Shown piece after piece: positions 8,879 through 17,942 of a stretch of DNA of 64,000 nucleotides (the stretch's first letter is position 1; every line of letters begins with the position of its first letter). Source of the DNA: Lederbergia sp. NSJ-179. Lineage in GTDB: Bacteria; Bacillota; Bacilli; Bacillales; Bacillaceae_C. Position numbers and translations under genes: made by a program. A model generated the notes under the pieces. It was not told the DNA's origin. It saw only the letters and a program-made list of their open reading frames with translations, and made no database searches. The DNA lies in assembly GCF_022867885.1 (NCBI RefSeq), contig NZ_JALIFP010000008.1, positions 62,001 to 126,000 on the forward strand. Reading direction: 5' to 3'.

Positions 8879-9828
8879 TCAACTTCCAACAATCCGATCT
8901 GCCAGCCGATGCCATCTTTTACGATGGTATTCAATAAAGGATGGGACGAGTCCAAGTGCCCACCCGATTGGTCCTGCATACCAAACACCGATATAGCCAA
9001 ACATCATTCCGAGTAGCAAGGAAAGACCTATTTTTGATATTAACTCTACAATACCTGATATCAATGGAGCTGGCACTTCCCCCATACCGCGTAATGTATT
9101 GTTATAAAGCCAAATCAATCCAAGGAAAGGGAAGAAATAAGCACTAATGGTCAAAAATTGCCTGGACATTTCCACAATAATTTCACGATGGGCATCATCA
9201 TCCGCTATAAACCAGCTAACAATGGAGTCGCCAAAGAAAAAGATCACGATAGAAGAGATGACGCTTAGTATAATCGAAATAAAGGCAACCTTTTTAAAGG
9301 CGTCTTCGATTCTATCCGTTTTCTTTGCTCCTAAGTTTTGTGCGGCAAAGGTTGCAAAGGCTTGCGCCATATTAAAATAAGCAAGTGTTGCAAATTGCTG
9401 GACCCTGAGGCCTGTTGAGTAAGCCGCAACAGCATTGTGCCAAAGGTATTGACAACACCACTTACGACCATTTCTCCAACAGAGATTAATAGACTTTGCA
9501 ATCCCATTGGTAGACCAATTTTAGAAATCATCTCGATATTTCCCCAATGCCGGTGCCATTCCGATTTGGAAACCCGAAAATTATAAAACTTTTTATACAT
9601 ATAAATAATACATAGTACAGCTGAAATAATTTGGGCCATTATCGTCGCAATCGCAACCCCTGTTACGTCCAATCCAAATCCTATGACGAATAATAAATCC
9701 AATACAACGTTCAAAACAGAAAAAAGAATTAAGAAATGTAATGGCGTCCGGCTGTCACCAACGGCGCGAAGTACCGCAGCGGCGCCATTATAAACAAATA
9801 GCCCTACTCTAGCCGATTTTCGCACCAT
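8879..9828 (-). pseudogene. MATE-family multidrug efflux transporter, 5'-truncated and frameshifted
   Basis: Two overlapping minus-strand frames together read as the C-terminal two thirds of a MATE transporter. The first (9331-9828) has GLFVYNGAAAVLRAVGDSRT and GLPMGLQSLLISVGEMVVSG. After GTM the natural continuation VAAYSTGLRVQQFATLAYFN is in another frame, pointing to a single-base deletion near 9430. The second (8879-9370) has TFAAQNLGAKK and GMGEVPAPLISGIVELISK. The first roughly 150 residues, including the N-terminal membrane helices, are absent: MATE homology begins about 9795 and the trailing end of the CRISPR array starts only 70 bases further on. The gene was therefore broken close to where the CRISPR locus now lies. 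Confidence 0.8.
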
Positions 9829-9868
9829 TCCTTTTTCCTTCTCCCCTACCGTTACTAGGGTAACTTTA

Positions 9869-12800
9869 ATTTAAATACATCCAATGTTACTGTTCTACAA
9901 AGTCAGTGGCTTCCTTTTCCATGTCAGACACACATTTAAATACATCCAATGTTACTGTTCTACTGCAGCTAGATTTAGAAAAATGCGTGAAGTGGGGATT
10001 TAAATACATCCAATGTTACTGTTCTACTAATCGGCATAGCCTTTAGCGTACGTCCAAAAGCCATTTAAATACATCCAATGTTACTGTTCTACGTTTTTGG
10101 CGGTATAATGCCCAGGGCAAGTCAACATATTTAAATACATCCAATGTTACTGTTCTGCTTTGTCAGTCAATCGGATATCAGCAAATTTGAAAAATTTAAA
10201 TATTCCAATGTTACTGTTCTGCTTATTTATTTCAACTACTATATTTGTAGGTGAAAAATTTAAATACATCCAATGTTACTGTTCTGCAAGGCTATATTAA
10301 GTGCTCAAACAGAGCTTGATTTATTTAAATACATCCAATGTTACTGTTCTGCTTGCAGATTTAACCGGAACAAACGAAATCATTGTATTTAAATACATCC
10401 AATGTTACTGTTCTGCAATGTGTTGAGCGCGGTATGTGCTATCTTCGTTTGATTTAAATACATCCAATGTTACTGTTCTGCGTAGCGTCTTTAACATGGG
10501 CGTCAAAATCGACCTGATTTAAATACATCCAATGTTACTGTTCTGCTCACAGTGCCCTAAGAGATGGCTGGCTCACTCGTGAATTTAAATACATCCAATG
10601 TTACTGTTCTGCAGTTAGGTGTTGGCAGGCTATTGGAGCTAAGACAAGATTTAAATACATCCAATGTTACTGTTCTGCGGGGAGCGAAGTAACAATCAAG
10701 CGGCGATGATCTTATTTAAATACATCCAATGTTACTGTTCTGCTTAAACCCACCGGCGCCGAATCATCCTGTCATTAGATTTAAATACATCCAATGTTAC
10801 TGTTCTGCGACGAAGGGACAAAGGCGGTTATTAATCTACTGGAATTTAAATACATCCAATGTTACTGTTCTGCCCTTCTTCCAGGTTTCTTTTAATAACC
10901 TCAACCCCTATTTAAATACATCCAATGTTACTGTTCTGCAATTAGGAAAGGATAAATACGGACAGATTCAGGAAAATTTAAATACATCCAATGTTACTGT
11001 TCTGCCAGACAGCCGTGTGACAGTAGTTTCCAACGTTCCATATTTAAATACATCCAATGTTACTGTTCTGCACAAATCCATCTATATGCTCTGGTGATTT
11101 TCTTTTATTTAAATACATCCAATGTTACTGTTCTGCTTTAACTTCGGATTAACTTTGATTGGAACGATATGAATTTAAATACATCCAATGTTACTGTTCT
11201 GCAAGTTTGTCCACGGAGTTTACCTTTTCCGGTAACATATTTAAATACATCCAATGTTACTGTTCTGCAAGACATCCAACAAAATGGAATCAACGCAGAA
11301 GAATTTAAATACATCCAATGTTACTGTTCTGCTATGTTAAACAATCCGAAATACAGGCGAAAATGAAATTTAAATACATCCAATGTTACTGTTCTGCTGA
11401 ATTATCTTACAGTGAGCCATGGCGAATTTTCAAATTTAAATACATCCAATGTTACTGTTCTGCGGTGACATGCGGGCGGGCGCACAGGCGTTTATTGAAT
11501 TTAAATACATCCAATGTTACTGTTCTGCCCAATTCAAGGTTAATATTCTTCTTAGGGATGGACAGAATTTAAATACATCCAATGTTACTGTTCTGCCGGG
11601 GGCACCTGCTTTTCCGTTCGGTTTTGTCATTATTTAAATACATCCAATGTTACTGTTCTGCTAACTAAATCCATACCATTAAATACAGATTGCATTATTT
11701 AAATACATCCAATGTTACTGTTCTGCGGGCACTTATGCGGTCAACCGTTTGTTCTAGGCGGCATTTAAATACATCCAATGTTACTGTTCTGCGCAGCCGA
11801 GGAATTAAAAGAAGCCCAAGAAATAAATTTAAATACATCCAATGTTACTGTTCTGCTTTAACCCGGAGGTTAATGTCCGTACTTAGCTGACATTTAAATA
11901 CATCCAATGTTACTGTTCTGCTGACGCTTGATGAACGAACTCAACCGAAGGAAATAAATTTAAATACATCCAATGTTACTGTTCTGCAAATAAGCGCGCA
12001 CTGCCTCTTTGTCCTTGTCGAATATTTAAATACATCCAATGTTACTGTTCTGCACCTGTGTCTCACTGTAAGCTGGCACAGTAACAATATTTAAATACAT
12101 CCAATGTTACTGTTCTGCGGTAAATTCATAGCTTCCAGCGTTGCACCTTTTTGTATTTAAATACATCCAATGTTACTGTTCTGCATAGTTAATGAATCGG
12201 GAGAAGCAACTATCCCTTAATTTAAATACATCCAATGTTACTGTTCTGCGCTACAATTCCTGGTGAAATGGAATACTATTACGAATTTAAATACATCCAA
12301 TGTTACTGTTCTGCTGAGTTGGAACATTATCCTAAGCTTGCACTAGTAGAATTTAAATACATCCAATGTTACTGTTCTGCAATCGCACTCTTTCTTCCCG
12401 TACATTTTGCAGTTAAATTTAAATACATCCAATGTTACTGTTCTGCGATGGGTGTGTGATATTTGAAGAAGTTCATGCTTAATTTAAATACATCCAATGT
12501 TACTGTTCTGCGATAGTCGATACACCTTCACTAGCGCGAATCCATTATTTAAATACATCCAATGTTACTGTTCTGCGTATTGACCGGCGTATGCTCCGGT
12601 AAGGTCTCCCATATTTAAATACATCCAATGTTACTGTTCTGCGCGATGTATATACTCCCGCTATTGTCACCGTTATACAATTTAAATACATCCAATGTTA
12701 CTGTTCTGCTATCCCACGCGCGCTTCGCTCCATTCACGTACAAGAATTTAAATACATCCAATGTTACTGTTCTGCGTTTTAGCGTGACATCCCCGTCTTT

Positions 12801-15800
12801 TGCCGCATAATTTAAATACATCCAATGTTACTGTTCTGCAGTTTGTCCGCGGAGTTTACCTTTTCCGGTAACATATTTAAATACATCCAATGTTACTGTT
12901 CTGCGTTAATACTCGATACGGACGAATTTAAGGACTTACATTTAAATACATCCAATGTTACTGTTCTGCGTTCAGCCTTTGCTTTTAGTTCCTTAGCGTG
13001 CTGTGATTTAAATACATCCAATGTTACTGTTCTGCTTTCTGGATAAACTAGAAAAAATGTGGACTCTTGTATTTAAATACATCCAATGTTACTGTTCTGC
13101 CCTAACCACGTGGGACGTGATCAGGATTTCCGCATATTTAAATACATCCAATGTTACTGTTCTGCGAAAACAACCAACCCCAAATACCGCAAGAGCAAGC
13201 ATTTAAATACATCCAATGTTACTGTTCTGCTCCTTTAAATCCATTTGTAGATAGTAACTCATAAAATTTAAATACATCCAATGTTACTGTTCTGCCCATT
13301 GCTATCAACTGTAGCGATGGCGGCATCACTATTTAAATACATCCAATGTTACTGTTCTGCATCCTTTTGCTGACTTTTTTGACGGATTCTTGGCGAATTT
13401 AAATACATCCAATGTTACTGTTCTGCGGATTTTACAGACCGTAGCTTACGTGCACTAGAGGCATTTAAATACATCCAATGTTACTGTTCTGCATTTTTAT
13501 ATGGATGGATCAACACCAATGGTGCACATATTTAAATACATCCAATGTTACTGTTCTGCCGTTCCGTCCGCTAGTGTAACGCGCATTTTCGTAATTTAAA
13601 TACATCCAATGTTACTGTTCTGCAGGCTTTGCTATCAGCATTCTGAACGAAGAAACAATTTAAATACATCCAATGTTACTGTTCTGCTTCCGATGACTTG
13701 ACCACTTCTGCATCTGCTAAGATAATTTAAATACATCCAATGTTACTGTTCTGCAATACACGTTACCTAGGTCAGCGGATTTGCCGACATTTAAATACAT
13801 CCAATGTTACTGTTCTGCAACTAACTCCAAACCATTTTGCTGGGCAAGAATAAATTTAAATACATCCAATGTTACTGTTCTGCAAAGCAGGCGACCGAAT
13901 GAACGTAAGGAAACTACTATTTAAATACATCCAATGTTACTGTTCTGCACAGTTATATTCGAATAGGTAAGTTCCGTCTACTTATTTAAATACATCCAAT
14001 GTTACTGTTCTGCCAGTTTGGTTACAGAGTGCAAAGAAATCTTTGGAGGATTTAAATACATCCAATGTTACTGTTCTGCCAGAAACCTTGTTAAACAATT
14101 CTTAGAGTTAGCCCAATTTAAATACATCCAATGTTACTGTTCTGCTCGTCTCGCCGCATCGGTAGCGGGAGTTAACCGAAATTTAAATACATCCAATGTT
14201 ACTGTTCTGCGCCTTTTAACTTTTATTCCTAGCCGCCAATTTAGTATTTAAATACATCCAATGTTACTGTTCTGCGACAGGTCGGTCGTCCGAATCCCAT
14301 GAGTTAGTAATTTAAATACATCCAATGTTACTGTTCTGCCCTGCAGCAAGAGCACCGCGCACTTCAACACCCTTTATTTAAATACATCCAATGTTACTGT
14401 TCTGCATTTCATCTAGAGAACTTATAACATCCCCTAAGGTATTTAAATACATCCAATGTTACTGTTCTGCTCTCTAAGTATTTCTTTTAATTCTTCTCTG
14501 TTAAGTATTTAAATACATCCAATGTTACTGTTCTGCCATAGCCATTTGGAGTTAATGGTAGAAGGCTTTTTATTTAAATACATCCAATGTTACTGTTCTG
14601 CAAAGCGCCACGAACCTCTACGCCTTTTTGAGCATTTATTTAAATACATCCAATGTTACTGTTCTGCACATCCAAGAGTGGCCGCAGGTTCCGGGAGCGA
14701 GATTTAAATACATCCAATGTTACTGTTCTGCTTTTACTCCATGAGGGCAAGATTCGCCCAGAAGAATTTAAATACATCCAATGTTACTGTTCTGCTTAAA
14801 TCGTCTGTTATAGCTCTAAAACTCGTATTCAATTTAAATACATCCAATGTTACTGTTCTGCAAATGATGAAAAACAAGCTCTCATGAATATATTAATATT
14901 TAAATACATCCAATGTTACTGTTCTGCGCGATAAGGGAGGAATCATTATGTGGGCGGACAAAAATTTAAATACATCCAATGTTACTGTTCTGCAAGATGT
15001 GGAGGGCCTCTAAAAGGTCACACAAAAATTTAAATACATCCAATGTTACTGTTCTGCGAAACCGACAAGGAGAATCAGATAAAACAACGATATTTAAATA
15101 CATCCAATGTTACTGTTCTGCATCGAATATGACGGAATACAACACTACAAACCGCTATTTAAATACATCCAATGTTACTGTTCTGCATCTTCTTCTCCAC
15201 CTTCCAAAACCTTTGTCAGATATTTAAATACATCCAATGTTACTGTTCTGCGGACTAGCTGAAAAGGCCATTAAAAAGGCTATAGCATTTAAATACATCC
15301 AATGTTACTGTTCTGCACGAGGACGGCCGCGAGTGCTAGTAATAGTAAGATTTAAATACATCCAATGTTACTGTTCTGCCGAGTACGGGCGTCAAACTGA
15401 CCGTCGTAGAAGTATTTAAATACATCCAATGTTACTGTTCTGCGTATTTCTCTTTATTCCATTGAACAATCTGTCGGTAATTTAAATACATCCAATGTTA
15501 CTGTTCTGCCAAATTTTCGATAGGAAATCCGTTAGCGGTTTTCTTATTTAAATACATCCAATGTTACTGTTCTGCGCTTCCGCGGTAGTACCGGCTTCGT
15601 CCGCAATCCACATTTAAATACATCCAATGTTACTGTTCTGCGGCGATGACCATGCGACTCTAAAGGCGCGGATAGAATTTAAATACATCCAATGTTACTG
15701 TTCTGCATAAATACGTCGCCTTCCGCAATCTCGCCTTCTAAATTTAAATACATCCAATGTTACTGTTCTGCCTTTCGCCAGCTTCCGATAATTGTCCGCG

Positions 15801-15964
15801 AGCATATTTAAATACATCCAATGTTACTGTTCTGCCGGACACCTTACCGCGAAGCCTTGCGTCGTGAGGATTTAAATACATCCAATGTTACTGTTCTGCA
15901 GTCGTTAAGTCGACGAGTTCTGGCGGTGGTACGAATTTAAATACATCCAATGTTACTGTTCTGC
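9869..15964 (-). CRISPR. Type I-B CRISPR array, 94 repeats and 93 spacers
   Basis: Thirty-base repeats (plus strand: begins ATTTAAATACATCC, ends TTACTGTTCTGC) recur every 63-68 bp from 9869 to 15964. I counted 94 copies by their start positions, with spacers of about 33-38 bases. Transcription is inferred on the minus strand: the repeat then ends in the 8-nt handle ATTTAAAT typical of I-B systems, the AT-rich leader lies at the right, and the sequence variants lie at the left. The first four repeats (9869-10092) end TAC instead of TGC and the sixth (10194) has an internal deletion, as expected of old trailer-end units. Interior repeats are uniform, which suggests an active array. Open frames inside it are artefacts of the repeat. 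Confidence 0.98.
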
Positions 15965-16141
15965 GCCGTTTATTACTAGCTTTTATATCCTAATTTTAAT
16001 GCAAAATTGCTTATATATCAATGTTTATAGAGTTTTTTCTCCAAGTATCTTTTTGTATTGTGCAAATAAGAGATAAATAGCCGAGAAACCATTTACACCA
16101 ATACATACAGCATGTATCTTAAACTTCAAGGTTGGAGAATT
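15965..16141 (-). promoter_or_regulatory. CRISPR leader
   Basis: About 177 AT-rich bases between the newest repeat (15935-15964) and the end of cas2, with no gene. Its position next to uniform repeats and opposite the variant-rich end marks it as the leader that should contain the array promoter and integration signals. Confidence 0.75.
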
Positions 16142-16438
16142 TTATAGAAATAGTGCTTCTCCATCTGCTTTTAATGACGTACCCAATGTAATCTCAGTAA
16201 AAGCATGTTCATTCATCATTGTAATAATAGAAACAAAATCATAATCCTTTTCGATAATCGCTTCGATTTCCTTTCTCATCTTCATAATATTCGAAGGAGT
16301 AATGGCTCCACGAAAAACTGAATTTTGATGATGGGTCAAATATTTTTTACAAACTTTAAAAACCTTATGGACTCTTTTTTCGTGGACATCATATAAAACA
16401 AAGGCATAGTTTGCATTTATTTGTTTCGATTTTTTCAT
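16142..16438 (-). CDS. cas2: CRISPR-associated endonuclease Cas2
   Basis: 98 residues beginning MKKSKQINANYAFVLYDVHE, with the early beta strand and Asp (FVLYD) of the Cas2 ferredoxin-like fold, and VFRGAITPSNIMKMRKEIEA in the middle. Cas2 dimers bridge two Cas1 dimers in the complex that integrates new spacers. The start codon overlaps the cas1 stop by one base, and the gene is the last of the cas operon, ending about 180 bases from the leader-proximal repeat. Confidence 0.93.
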   Translation of the reverse strand: MKKSKQINANYAFVLYDVHEKRVHKVFKVCKKYLTHHQNSVFRGAITPSNIMKMRKEIEAIIEKDYDFVSIITMMNEHAFTEITLGTSLKADGEALFL

Positions 16439-17436
16439 TATTGTTTCTCCTTATCGTCAAATGGTCTAAACACTTCACCTTCCATAATAAACTTGATTAA
16501 TTTATAAGCATCTAACTTAATCGCAGTATGGTATGTCACTTTTCTTTTTAGTTTTGTATGCATAAACGCTTTAGACATTCTTTCCTCAAACGATTGGATA
16601 AAAATTTTCTTTCCTGAATCATTCAACAAACAATAGTTCAACTCTTTATCAAAGTGCTTTCCTACCTGTAATTTACGATTATTAATATTTTCAAAAATGG
16701 TTCGAAACACAATTATTGGTTTAAACACCTCACATAAATCCAAACTTAATGAAAAGCGTCCTTCTGATGGCTCATGCAAAAAACTAATCGATTGATTCAA
16801 ATGTGTACGATATATTTGAGAAATAGTTTTCGCATATAACAGTGAATTACCAAATGAAATCAGTGCATTCATCGGATTATCTGGTGGTCGCCTTACTCGT
16901 TTGTTAAAGAGAAAACTTTCTGGTAAAAAATATTGAAATGAATCATAAAACCTTTTCCAAATTGTTCCTTCAATAAAAAGTATCTGTGGAATATTAATAT
17001 CTTTCTCTAGTAATAATGGCACTTCTTTGCGCAGCCAATTTAAAAATGGCTTTAATTCCTTTGAACCATGCGTATAATAGTGATATAAAACATAATAAAT
17101 ATTATTTGCTATTCCCCCAACAATCGCTTTAGCTATCGGCATGCGAACTTGATGAAACGCTTCTGCCTGCTTTATTGTCAATCGCCCACTTACCAAACCT
17201 TCCTTTGGATAAAACGTTCCTGTATATTGTTGGTAGTAATTAAAAAAGTGAACCGTTATTCCAGCTTTAGAGAGCAATTCAAATAATTTACTGTTGATAC
17301 TTACCTCATTTAAGCAATAAATCTCCTTTACCCCTTCAATCGGTATATAGGTATGTCCACGCTCATTTCGGAAAATCAATGAATGATCTTTCCGTTTTAA
17401 TTCCCCCATAGACGTTAAATACTTGACCGCTTTCAT
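16438..17436 (-). CDS. cas1: CRISPR-associated integrase Cas1
   Basis: A 332-residue Cas1 of the I-B type. Visible family features are LIFRNERGHTYIPIEGVKEI in the N-terminal beta domain, FIEGTIWKRFYD (candidate metal-binding Glu), NALISFGNSLLYA, and FLHEPSEGRFSLSLDLCEVF with the His and acidic residues of the active site. Cas1 with Cas2 inserts protospacers at the leader end. It begins 11 bases after cas4 and overlaps cas2. Full length with all motifs, consistent with a system able to acquire spacers. Confidence 0.95.
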   Translation of the reverse strand: MKAVKYLTSMGELKRKDHSLIFRNERGHTYIPIEGVKEIYCLNEVSINSKLFELLSKAGITVHFFNYYQQYTGTFYPKEGLVSGRLTIKQAEAFHQVRMPIAKAIVGGIANNIYYVLYHYYTHGSKELKPFLNWLRKEVPLLLEKDINIPQILFIEGTIWKRFYDSFQYFLPESFLFNKRVRRPPDNPMNALISFGNSLLYAKTISQIYRTHLNQSISFLHEPSEGRFSLSLDLCEVFKPIIVFRTIFENINNRKLQVGKHFDKELNYCLLNDSGKKIFIQSFEERMSKAFMHTKLKRKVTYHTAIKLDAYKLIKFIMEGEVFRPFDDKEKQ

Positions 17437-17447
17437 TATTTCTCACC

Positions 17448-17942
17448 TCAAATATAGCAATATTCATAGTAAGCACATTTTTTACACTTTGGCTCGTTCA
17501 ATACCCCAGCCACTTGGTCACTTTCAATATAAATTTGAATCTCTTCTAGGCGCTTCTCGAGATCCGCTTCTTTTTCTTTCGTTAATTCTACATATATCGT
17601 CTTTTTTTCTTGCTTATTTTTTTCAATAAATTCAATTTTTCCCTTTCTTTCAATTCCTTTATCTTTTAGTATTTTTAAATAATAGAGTGTTTGCCATTTT
17701 ACCGCCTCGATATCTGCATCAGACTTTTTTACTTCTACTAAATAATCATCGGTAATTTTATCAATCCTAATATTCTCAATCGCTACTTCACTTTTCTTTG
17801 CTTTCTCAGCTTTTAATTCATGCAAAACCTTCCCTATGCGGACATTTTCGCTGTTATCTTCTAAATTAACTTTATTGGCGAATAGCCAACATTGTCGTTT
17901 ACAATGGGAATAATAATTAACTATCGTTCCAGTAACTTTCAT
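17448..17942 (-). CDS. cas4: CRISPR-associated exonuclease Cas4
   Basis: 164 residues of the short I-B Cas4 type. An early Cys (HCKRQCWLFANKVN) and a C-terminal cluster CKKCAYYEYCYI supply the four cysteines of an iron-sulfur centre, and VKWQTLYYLKIL and IEFIEKNKQEKK carry the RecB-like nuclease core. Cas4 trims prespacers and helps select those with a correct PAM. The start overlaps the cas3 stop (ATGA), so translation is probably coupled. Confidence 0.92.
   Translation of the reverse strand: MKVTGTIVNYYSHCKRQCWLFANKVNLEDNSENVRIGKVLHELKAEKAKKSEVAIENIRIDKITDDYLVEVKKSDADIEAVKWQTLYYLKILKDKGIERKGKIEFIEKNKQEKKTIYVELTKEKEADLEKRLEEIQIYIESDQVAGVLNEPKCKKCAYYEYCYI

Noticed and set aside
14929-14963. 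A spacer ending TGTGGGCGGACAAAA, identical to the first bases of a classical Tn7 end
   Set aside because: The spacer also reads AAGGGAGG, seven bases, ATGTGGGCGGAC, that is, a ribosome binding site and start codon of a gene (MWADK...). The Tn7 match is probably chance, and the local Tn7-like element has a different end sequence (TGTGAGAG).
10729-15419. Many open frames of 60-120 codons across the CRISPR array, with recurring LNTSNVTVL and KYIQCYCSA peptides
   Set aside because: They are translations of the 30-bp repeat in two frames joined by spacers; starts, codon use and ribosome binding sites give no support.
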